Assembly: GCF_901709675.1 (NCBI RefSeq)
Contig: NC_051101.1
Location: forward strand, 8,762,501 to 8,826,500
Reading direction: 5' to 3'
Source of the DNA: Syngnathus acus
Taxonomy: Eukaryota; Chordata; Actinopteri; Syngnathiformes; Syngnathidae
Length of the DNA: 64,000 nucleotides
A model generated the notes under the pieces. It did not search any database and had not been told where the DNA came from. It worked only from the letters and a program-made list of their open reading frames with translations. Positions 34,001-43,708 of this stretch are shown here, piece after piece. The position numbers were made by a program, and so were the translations under genes. How positions within the stretch are numbered: the first letter of the stretch is position 1; every line of letters begins with the position of its first letter.

Positions 34001-37000
34001 CCATGCCAGGGGGCACGTCAAGAATATGCAATAGTTAAATGTTACTTCAGTTGTCCTGTCACAGTTGCGCGATGTAGCCTCTTTGGCTAACGCCAGTTGT
34101 TTTAAAGGCCGAGGGCAAGAAAACGGTTCCCTTTTGCGGGTTCTGTGAAATTAGATTTGTTTCACTCAGGTCTGTGGAAATTGGAATCGGATTTTCCATT
34201 TGCTGACTTCTATTCTGTCACTCATTCCGGCTCACCTCGAGGAAGACAACGTTGTTTTAAACTGTGACTTTGTCATTTTAATCAAATCATGTTCATATAA
34301 TAAGGTTAAATGGATAGCTTGTAAGCGCTATATCAGTCAGTTTTCTCCTTCCACATTTAGTTTCATATCCTGCTTTCCATTCCTTTTAGGATGCAGGGTC
34401 ACATGACTCATTTTGTCTTATTGTACAGAACAATAAAGGGAGAGTTTCATAACAGCACATTCCTCACACCAAAGTCACACATTAGTCAGACTCGAGTGAT
34501 GCCACTTGGCATTTAATCTTTAACTCCAAGGCAAATCCACTCCAAAACAATAAATCATTGTGAAATTGCCAAACAAAGTAGTAGAAGCTCTCGAAGATTT
34601 TTCTCACCTTCCAATTCATTGGCTGACATGGCTCACTAAAGGCTTCTAGTGTAAAGTATTGATTGTGTGGCATCTAAAATCCCATAGTGCTGCCTTACTG
34701 CCAGGATTGGGCTCAGCAGAAAGGATCTGGGGGGGGAAGCCTTTAATGGACTGTGATGAGCGGTTAGCCACAAACAGGGACAGCCACGTCCTATTTCCCT
34801 GATGGTGCATTCCCCATCCTGCAGCAATACAGCAGATAACTGCTTGCTGATTAGCGTCGTGTTGATGGATACAACTTTAAATACACATTTGTTAATGGGG
34901 CTGTCAGCTCCAACAGCACCCTGAAGCAGCATTTACACATTCTTTTAGATTATTAAAAGCAGAGCAGTGCACACGTACACACACACACGCACACACACTA
35001 GTGCAAGCATCTAAGAGTCTACTCATGTCTGATTCTATTTGTTTTTTTCCCCCCAGTTGATGGGTATGGTGATATTTGATGCAGTCACTCAGAATACCAG
35101 AAAGATAGCTGTCAGTATATGTTGATAATCAGGATAATATTAACACTGTATGGCATTTTTAAAAGGTCATAAACTAGAGTACCGTATTTTCCGCACTATA
35201 AGGCGCACCGGATTATAAGGCGCACCTTCAATGAAAGGCCCACTTTAAAACTTTGTCCATATATAAGGCGCATCGGATTATAAGGCGCACCTTCAATGAA
35301 TGGCCCATTTTAAAACTTTGTCCATATAGAAGATATATACATTTGGCCCGCAGGCCGGACTTTGGACACGCCTGCTGTAGTGGCTCAATATTGGTCCATA
35401 TATAAGGCGCACCTGATTATAAGGCGCACTGTCGGCTTTTGAGAAGATTGGAGGTTTTTAGGTGTGCCTTATAGTGCGGAAAATACGGTAGGTGAATGTT
35501 GTCTCAGACCAAATTCTCCCAAATCCAAGGCATTCAAATGATTACAAAGCTGCCACTTTAGGATCCAATTATGATGTATGTTAAACGCTTTGAATGGTAA
35601 TAATGCAAACGTTTAAAAGAGACACGCCCAAGAGTCTTTTTGTTTTACGAGGTTGACGATTTCTGTTTTAGTGGCTAATTAGTAGCTTTTTACATGACAT
35701 GATCTTAAGTATGAGTAATATGGTTATTGTTTTTATTTTATTATGACTAAATATCAGTAGGATACGTTTTTAAAAATCTGAAATGCTGGCTCACTAGCAT
35801 GGGGAGCAAATCAAACTAAACACAGAGCCGTTGTTCATCTCAGACTTTGAAGCTGCGCCCTGTGTGGGATTTCGCCCATTCGGGATGTGATAGAAAATCG
35901 CGTTTCATGAGGAATCGGTCCTCGCTGAGTAACAGCGAGATGCAGCACACATTAATTCTAGCAGATAGTGTATTTCCCATTTGTGGGCGCATATGCTTCT
36001 GCTGTTTGGGCATGTGGCTGCTCTCCTGGTGGGCATTCCTTTTTGTGCGGACAATCATTTCAAGAAATTGCTCGGATGAGCTCCTCGCAGCCTATTAGAC
36101 CGCTTGCCTGCGTATCTACAAAATCAATAGAGCACAGTACAGGAGGAGCGACATTCATCAAGCTAAGAGCATTGCAGTATTTTTATATGATTCATGAGAC
36201 AGAACACAAGAAATGATTCCCAAAAAATGTGAGCTGGAGAGACAGAAACAGAGATTAGGAAAGAGGGAGTCCAAATGTAAGACCCATTACAGGAATAATA
36301 TTAATAAATGAATTCAACTGAATACAAGGATAGGAGAATCTCGCTGGTTTGCCCAAGATGTCAGCACAGAGTCATAGGAAACCTCAAGAAGAAGAAAAAC
36401 GAGCTTTCTCCTGACAGGACGTGGGAAATCGGCGGTTTTAATTGGGCTGTTGAAAATAACTCTAAAGAGTGGATTCACGTTGAGCATAAAGCGAAGCGAC
36501 TACAGTTCCTCAGAGATGATGGTGATGATGAAGCCGCGCACACATTTGATCTCACGCTCCATCCATTTTAGTGCTGATAGACACCATCTGCTCACGATTG
36601 CAGTCAATGTAACCCATGCCAGGAAATACTTTTCTCGCACATTGCCTTCCACTCTCGATGAAGCAATGCAATACACTATGCTTTTCAGCGTACCAAGGAA
36701 TTAAAGTAAGGCCGAGTTCATCTTTCAAAGACACCTTTAATTCACCTCCATTTCAATTTAGATTTAATTTTAGATTGTTACCTCAAAACTTAAAGGACAA
36801 AGGCCTTTCCACTTGGACCAATTTGCCTCTGTCATTGTTTTTTTCTTTATGCTACAGCACAAAGCAAACCTAAACACATCAGACAAAATCACTATACAGT
36901 ACCACCAAGCTATCAGATTTCTATACCCTTCACCTTCATTTGGGTTTCGGATCAACTAAAACCAAACCCAGCTGACTCTGGGCAAGAGACAGGGTAGTCG

Positions 37001-40000
37001 CCAGCCAAACCATTCACATCCATTTGTAGTGTAGTAATTCCGGATGGGACCGAATGGAGCACTTGTGGTTAATGAGTTGTTATATTCACCTCTGCCAAAG
37101 TAAATGACGCTTTAGAAAAGCAGACGTTCTGCTGCAAAATGACTTCAATTCAACATATCGTCAAACATTCATTTGCAGGAAGCAACCGCACTGATTTTGC
37201 CCCATTCAAGTTGTATTTCGCACAATTCAAATGTATATGTTGGGATTGGCAGAAAAGGTGAGACAGGCTAGGCTTAGACTCTAAGTGATGAGTCACGTCA
37301 TGGCGGCGACGCCCACTTACTTAAAGCATCATCACTGTCGGCATTGATGATTGATTGTTATTGGCCTCCCTGCCCCTGCCCTTGCCGGCGCACTCCTTGC
37401 CATTTATCACCTTGAGGGTGAAACTAGAGAGGAAACTGACTTTATAGTGTGACATGCACCTTGAGGATAAACTGATAGCAGCTGCTTTGATGAGTTTGGC
37501 CAATCTCGGATTTATCTGCCCTTTTTTTCCACTTAAACCGATATTTACCATATTTTCATGCAATTTTGGCAAATCAGCCTTGAACAGCTCTGCCAAGGCC
37601 AAACAATCTTAGTTTTGGAAGCGCACCAAGTAGTACATCATAGATATGAATTCCATGATGCTTTATAATGTTAAAAACGTCTTCTGGCCATGAATATAGA
37701 GTCATCTATGATTTTTGGAGGAATCACATTAACTGAGTGTGTGTGGTACGGTTATAATTAAATCTATACAAGGGTCTGTCTGTTCTGATTTCTCAATAAA
37801 GACCTGCCATATGTAGCCACTTCCATTTTGAGTACAGCCAGTTGGAGGACATGAATCGATTAGTTCATTTCCAAACGTGACCACGCTACTTAACTCAGAG
37901 GAGCTACTTCAATTTGATCAATGTTCACGCAATTTAATATAAATTAGCATGACTGTTGTTGCACGTGGGAATAAATATTAATCATGTTTGGACTTGTCTA
38001 GTGTGAAATGATGTCAAATCATTCAGGAAGAATCATTTTTGTTTCAGATCAGGCTAAGATGAATTTCAGCGGTGCTCTTTTGTCTGTAATGATGTGTGCG
38101 TGCGTGAGTGTTTGTGTCACTATGGGTTGTCTGATGCACAGCTGTGTGTGAAATACAGAAGATGAGTTCAGGCACTATGGAGAAATGAAAAGGTGAGACT
38201 TCTCGCTTTCTCTAACAAAAAAAAAAAAAACATTCAGAGAGCGCCAGTATTCAATATTCAATGCAGGTGCCTGTTAAAAATAAAGTGAGCAGCACCAATG
38301 ACAGTCTAGGATCTTAATATAACAAATTGAATTGGAAATGTAGATTCTTTGTAAATACATTTAAATACAGGTGCTATATATCCAAAGTTTATTAAAAAAT
38401 GAAAACCACTGTCGCATAACTGGTTCAGTAGTCACTGATTCAGCTCTTCCGCAACCTGCATAGGCACCCGGTAAGAGAATCTCTGAGGGCTTCTAAATAG
38501 ATGATAGGGGAAGGTGAGGATGTCATCACACTTGAAACTGGCCAGGCAGGTCATGGGAAGAAATAAAAAGAGCTGATCTTTGCATAACGGTTTTCTCAGT
38601 AGGTACAGTCACCAATGTTAATGGTATATGACAATGATATATGTGAGCAATATTCAAAGTAATGTACTATGTAATATAAACAAGCAAGCATTTAGGCTGG
38701 AATTGACACGACAATTTCATCTACATTTGTTAGCTAATTTAGTTTAATTTCAACATCTCAATTTATTCATTGTTACAATTGAGGTTAACATATACTGCAT
38801 TGCAATGATTTTATGGGGATTATTGAGAGCAACACATTCAGCAGTCAAAAGCTTTGAAGGTTTCAAAATGGGAGTGGGGATGGGGAGACGGAAAACTGGG
38901 GAGAAATTTGCACATTAAAGAGTTTATTTTTACTTTGACGCAAAAATGTTGAGCTCATGGGAGTTTTAAATTGGGGTCAATATTTATGCAGCAAAAAGGA
39001 GGCTTGTTTAATCTTACCTGTGCCAAGGACATTTGCATCACGCTTCATTAGAAAGCAGTATTCTACAAATTCTTCGCACAACGTTAATATTTGTTTTCAT
39101 TATTGTATAACGTAAGCGTTGGTGCGATAATGCAAATGATGAACCAAATGAGAACTTTTTTGTTTTACTGAAGATTAGAGCTTGTTGACATTCATAATTT
39201 CCATGTAAGGCTGCTGATTAAAGTTTGTTGCTGAGCTTGCAATGCCAGGATGAAGCAGAAAGCTTTGTCACATATCAAATATTAAATTTGAACGACGTGA
39301 CCAAGCAGACACAAAATGTGTTACAAATGACTACTGCTTGATGCTTTCAGAAATCAGGGGTTAAGCATAACCAATTGATCCTCGTCAATAAATGATTTCC
39401 TGTGCACGCAGGAAAGTCGAAGGTAAGAGATTGCGGTTGAGGCAAAACGGCACCCGGGGGGTAAAGTGATTCAATAACTGGTGCGTGTGATTCCCACACT
39501 GACATTTGGTACACCTGTAATTTCTAATGAGAGCCACAAATATAATAATAACAATAATGAGATTCTGCAAATGCAATAATAAAATTACAAAATAATTCAT
39601 TATTAATGTTGAATTTTATACCGCTCTTGTATTAGATTACCAATCCATTATGAAGGCGTACTTAAATAAGTGTCTGGGGAGTTCATTATTGCAGAGTGCT
39701 ACCTGGAAATGAAGCTTGTAACAGCATGAATTAGTCAGTCAGTAGATCTACAGTGTAGGCATTTAAAAAAAAAAAACTGAGGCAATGAATCGATTGAAAC
39801 CAGACTTTTAAAACGTATCACCTTAATCCATTGTAGCAAACTCAGACGGTGTGACTGGATATAGAGTTCCTCTGGCTTCCAACGATCAAACATCAGAGAT
39901 GGAAATGAATTCATGCCGAATGATGACATCAAGGAAAAATGAAGCAACTGTTTCTTAAGGGTTTTCTTTCTTCTCCAGGAGTCTCCAAATGGTTTTATTA

Positions 40001-41057
40001 GCAATAGCCAATGTTAGCTCCATGGATCTGATTGATTTTCTATATTCTCTCAGTTTCACCACTGCTCATTTGTCCAGATCATAAACAAGCTCTATGCTTT
40101 TTTAAGGCTACACTAACAAGTATAAATGTGTGTTTCTCAACCTTTATTAAACCAAGAAACATATTTTGCATTAGGAAAATGTCACGCCACACTATCACAC
40201 ATAAAAGATAAAAAAAGAGATGTACACACTAGTCTGTTGTTTATTTGCAAGGGGTTACATTACAAACTTCCCCTGCAAGTGATGACATCCACAAAGCACT
40301 GACTGTTTATTTTGCTATTGGCATATATCTTAAAGCTTTATGCATATTAATTCCAACATGCAGTATATGCATATGTATTATTTTTGTCCACTTGGTATTG
40401 CCATCCTTGCATTCTACAACATTACTGCAGCATTGAATGGGTGCTTTAAAAGCCAGGCCTGTTCAGTGACACAGTGATGACTAAGTTTTACCAATAACGT
40501 TTTTTCCCTCTTGGCCTACAAGTATATAATTAAACCTTTTTAGTCAAATGCTATGCTAACATTGCAACAGATGCAACATTTGTGGCATGTGTTATGCACT
40601 AGTGTAGCCTTTTGGTTTCATTATGTTACTAGTAAGATGTAGTTGACCTAGTAGAATGTTTACATTGCACAACTAGTGAGGAAAAATGCTTTCACGATTT
40701 TTGTTGTGTTCACAACAAAGGGAAGGATTTTACACTCCCAGTTGGACACTATCACTCACCTTGAGCTATGGCGATGGACTCGAACTTGTGCAGTTCCCGC
40801 AGCAAGCAGGTTCGTTCAGACGGATGGAGGCTATAAATAAACTCCTTGGCTCCTTGTGGCGAGTTGAGGGGCTCTACGGGCTCTTTCAGCGGGTGTGTGC
40901 CGAGGTGACGCCGCTGAACCAGCGCGGAGACCGGGAGCTCTGCAGCCGACACTGCCAAAGGTTCGGCTTGGTGGCTCAAGAGTTCGGCTTGGAGCGACCT
41001 TCTACCGGCTTGCAGGTAGAGGACGGGCCGCAAAACTCCCCGCAGGCAGGGCAACAT
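25012..41057 (-). CDS. tmem65: TMEM65, mitochondrial inner-membrane protein (7 coding exons, 253 aa)
   Basis: TMEM65 is a three-pass mitochondrial inner-membrane protein linked to mitochondrial Na+/Ca2+ exchange and, in heart, to intercalated-disc function. Minus-strand exons: 40760-41057, 33765-33809, 33471-33538, 32009-32063, 29712-29754, 26486-26591, 25012-25158 (762 bases, phases all fit). The ATG at 41057 begins [20 protein letters not shown], an arginine-bearing leader suited to mitochondrial import, then [19 protein letters not shown] (human LGTHPKKEPMEALNTAQGA). Transmembrane stretches: [20 protein letters not shown] (about 119-138), [20 protein letters not shown] (about 142-161) and [20 protein letters not shown] (about 206-225). 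The C-tail [12 protein letters not shown] is charged and longer than in human (240 aa). The donor after 26486 is the weak TCG|GTTGGT. Exons are tiny (43-147 bases) and introns large. Confidence 0.96.
26100..26330. promoter_or_regulatory. Possible conserved non-coding element in the last tmem65 intron
   Basis: This is unique-looking sequence with an octamer ATGCAAAT (26172-26179) directly joined to TAAT motifs (AATTAATTTTGATT) and a later ATAAATTAATATG. This density of POU/homeodomain-type motifs without repeats is typical of developmental enhancers. It is inference only. Confidence 0.25.
28600..28830. promoter_or_regulatory. Possible conserved non-coding element in tmem65 intron 5
   Basis: This is non-repetitive sequence with a second octamer ATGCAAAT (28699-28706), and palindromic pieces AAATCATGCAAATGTATGGG and AAGCATACATTTGG flanking it. 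It is a candidate enhancer by texture alone. Confidence 0.2.
29640..29690. repeat. (TG)n/(TGCG)n low-complexity tract
   Basis: Alternating TG with TGCGTGCG units, ending only about 20 bases from the donor of the 43-base tmem65 exon (29712-29754), on its downstream side. It is a possible influence on recognition of that very short exon. Confidence 0.7.
30989..31027. repeat. (GGCT)n microsatellite
   Basis: About nine GGCT units in tmem65 intron 4. Confidence 0.9.
31806..31890 (+). repeat. Probable hAT-type fragment
   Basis: CAGTGATTCCCAACCCTTTT followed by CCGGCCAGTATC and GGCAGGCCGCC is similar to the start of hAT-type elements with CAGTGGTTCCCAACC termini. It has no matching second terminus. 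It lies in tmem65 intron 4. Confidence 0.4.
32179..32328. repeat. (CATC)n tetranucleotide microsatellite, about 150 bases
   Basis: These are nearly perfect CATC units in tmem65 intron 3, starting about 115 bases upstream (on the transcript) of the 55-base exon 32009-32063. The apparent open frames across it in several phases are repeat artefacts (SIHP / WMDG strings). Confidence 0.97.
34975..34999. repeat. (CA)n microsatellite
   Basis: Short CA tract with one CG interruption in tmem65 intron 1. Confidence 0.8.
35182..35488. mobile_element. TA-flanked inverted-repeat element, related family, with internal duplication
   Basis: It starts CCGTATTTTCCGCACTATAA and ends with the reverse complement (TTATAGTGCGGAAAATACGG). 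TA borders both ends (35180-35181, 35489-35490). GGCGCACC/TTATAAGGCGCA motifs recur. Two direct copies of a roughly 75-base unit (CGGATTATAAGGCGCACCTT then CAATGAA...GGCCCA...TTTGTCCATAT) lie at about 35210-35335. A GC-rich piece containing GGCCCGCAGGCCGGACTTTG (from about 35346) interrupts the element. It is in tmem65 intron 1. Confidence 0.75.
36967..37013 (-). repeat. Tail fragment of the tRNA-derived fish repeat
   Basis: CCCAGCTGACTCTGGGCAAG and AGGGTAGTCGCCAGCC correspond, on the minus strand, to the CTGGCGAC...GCCCGAAGTCAGCTGGG portion of the dispersed teleost repeat. A diverged version of that portion is also present at 15100-15161. Confidence 0.55.
37320..37620. promoter_or_regulatory. 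Possible conserved non-coding element, tmem65 intron 1
   Basis: This is unique sequence of balanced composition, unlike the AT-rich surroundings. It has TGATTGATTGTTATTGGCC near 37346 (PBX/HOX-like TGATTGAT plus a CCAAT core) and no repeat signature. Its reading frame on the minus strand is not recognisable as a protein. It is an enhancer candidate by inference. Confidence 0.25.
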
Positions 41058-41600
41058 CTCGGGTGGGAGGACGACCGTGGAAGTGGGTATGGCTCAGGAA
41101 GCTGCAGGGTCATGGAACAAGCCCCACATGAACAACTCCTTTCAGAAGCGGTCACATGATAACACAAGTCGGGTCATTCGAAGGCTGACAACAGGAGTGG
41201 CAATCACGAAAACTACAAAATGAGGCGATAACGGTCCAAATTGTGCAACTTGTCTCACCTCAGTCGATGCTCGGCTGTCCCGTCCAACTAGCTCCGGAAT
41301 AAAACGGAAAATAACAACAGCGACTGCCTCGGCGCATATGTGTCTTTTTTTCCAGTCGCCGCACGATAACTGGAAATGGGAGCGAGAAAAAGCTTCAAAG
41401 TATGCTATTTTTGAATGATAATATGGGCGTCAATGATGATATTAGCAAGCGGTTGTTGTCGTTGTAACCTTCGGTTGACAGGACGCTGTGAGGCGGATGG
41501 GAGAGGCGGACTGGAGCGGCTGGAAGCATCCACACGTGACCAATGAGGGGGCAGGTTTCTTTAACGTGACGTCACAGTCGACGTAAGCACGTTCAGGAAA
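41058..41600 (-). promoter_or_regulatory. tmem65 promoter / 5' UTR region with a full CRE
   Basis: It is upstream of the tmem65 ATG. A perfect palindromic CRE, TGACGTCA, lies at 41567-41574. A CCAAT motif (GACCAATGAG) lies near 41538 next to CACACGTGAC. A GC-rich GGCGGA-type stretch is at 41480-41520. No TATA is evident. The transcription start is not fixed. Both CREB-type and CCAAT motifs are common in housekeeping and mitochondrial gene promoters. Confidence 0.55.
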
Positions 41601-42330
41601 ACCAGTATACTACGGTGAAGTACATTTATATAAAAATACTACTGTACTGTACTGTTAATGATATATCAAGCTCATAGAGACAATAATCTGAATGAATAGT
41701 ATTTTGTTACTATTCAATAATTTGATTTTGTAAACGCACAGGAAACCAGCTCATACAGTGCATAATAATTGTTAAAATGCTAAGTCTTTATCAGTATTAC
41801 AAGCATGGTTGGGCGTGATCACATTCCTGCCTCTTTTACATACGTGTTGTGCCGGTTGAATTCCACACCTCGAGAAAAAGATGACTGCGTGGAAAACTAT
41901 GCAGTGGTAGCAGTGGTGCATTCTAAGAGAGTTAACATAAAAACAAAGCGCCCTTTATAAGTCCATCTGTTTATAAGCCCTTCAGCTTGTTTTGATACAC
42001 GATTATTGATCAAGTGAGAGGTTTCCACCAAATAATGTTTCTACGAAAGTGCATAAATCACAATCTCATTTAAAGCGGTGTCGTAAAAAGCATGGTCAAC
42101 ACTGACCCCTGGTGGCCAAAACGATGCACACGCATGAGTAAATTACATTACTCAACACGCATGCATGTCTTTGTAATTTGACAGGAAACCGCAGTATTCA
42201 ATTGCAGACAATCATTTTCCTAAATTGAAAGGAAGGAAATGCAGTAATTAAATAATTCCGAAAATAAAATAAAAAGATTAATAAAATAGCAGCAAAGTCA
42301 AAGCACAAGGAGCACGTTCGTCTTTGTTGT
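41600..42330. other. Intergenic between tmem65 promoter and mtss1 3' end
   Basis: About 700 bases, AT-rich. The human genes that sit between TMEM65 and MTSS1 (TRMT12, RNF139, TATDN1, NDUFB9) are absent here. Nothing else is recognised. Confidence 0.6.
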
Positions 42331-42331
42331 T

Positions 42332-42337
42332 TTTATT
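42332..42337 (-). terminator. Poly(A) signal candidate, mtss1
   Basis: TTTATT on the plus strand is AATAAA on the transcript, about 1.37 kb after the stop. The region 42338-43708 would be the 3' UTR; it is AT-rich and non-coding, with a GT run at 43371-43384. Confidence 0.5.
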
Positions 42338-43708
42338 ATATTGCTGACATGGTCATTGCACAAAAGTACGATAGGGAACAAACTGTTCAATTGTGCAGAC
42401 AAATAGATATGTCTAACGCAGTGAGTGTGAAATTATACACCAGAACTAAAACAACTTGACTTTCCACTCCTCAGAACAGAAGAGTATATACTTCTTAAGT
42501 CACTAGATACAGAACTCTGATATAATATATAACTGCTATACTAGCCATTTAATATGAATAGTCCATGGTGGATAATACATATTATGTACAAGTGGACAGC
42601 TGAAATAAGAGTATTTTAGTTAAGACGGGTGAGATTACAACACAAATGAAACAATAAGATATTTTTTAGGGGGGACTGCACTAAATGTATTCCTATATCA
42701 ACAATATTAATGCTGATGAAGGGTTTTCATCGCAAAGCCAATACGGTAATGCTTGTGTGGACCTTCAATGGACTTGTTTGATTTTTTTCTTTCAGCTTTC
42801 TCACCAGTCAGCCTTGACAAAATGAAAATGAATTCTACTGGAAATGAAGGTGAAATAATAGACCAAAACTATATGGCACTAAAGCCGTAAAATCAGATGG
42901 GATGGGTGTCAATACCACTGTTTTAAAAGATATAAACATTGCAAAATGGAGAAAATAAATAAAGATGTTTGTAAAGCTAAATAATATTTACAAGGCCCAT
43001 ATGCAGTCACAACGATCGCACAGTGCTTTAACTGAAATGCAAACACACACAAAACACGGCACAAGGCCTCATGTTGCTGCAACAACTGTAAAATAAAACC
43101 AAATTTCTTAAATAACACAAATTTTAGTGGATGTGTTTCAATGCCGCCACTGACATAACATTCCCAACACCAGTTTGTCTACAGGTGATAGAATAAATGA
43201 TACACAGTGCTGCAAAAGAAACACTTTGTTATGTTTTCTACTAAACTTAAACTTTCATTAAAAAAAAATCTTTAACATATTTTTTACATAACATTAGTAA
43301 GGTCTATGCGCAAATAACTGCAGTATGAGGCAGTGCTAATGACTGCTAATAAATGCTACAAAAAATGTTCTGTGTGTGTGTGTGTACACATTTTCCTGTA
43401 TAGTAGACTTATGTGCTACACATCCTTGTTCAAAGGGTGATGCTGAAAGTGTCAAGCACTGTGTAAGAGCACGAGGAAGTAAGTGTAAAAAGCAGGAAAA
43501 TGCTTTTTTAGCAACACGGGCATAAATCAAACATTTAGCCAGGCAAGAGTGGGAGCGAGAAAACTCGTGAAAACAAATGAAAAAGCAGCAACGAGTCAAA
43601 GTGATCACACCGATGATCATGTCGGAAGACATCCTAACACACCGAAATTTTCCTATTGAATAAAATGTCATGTCACAATCTCTTTCCTTTCTCTCTGTGT
43701 TGTCGTAA

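Noticed and set aside
40686-41159. 157-codon plus-strand frame
   Set aside because: It is antisense to tmem65 exon 1, and the minus-strand product is clearly TMEM65.
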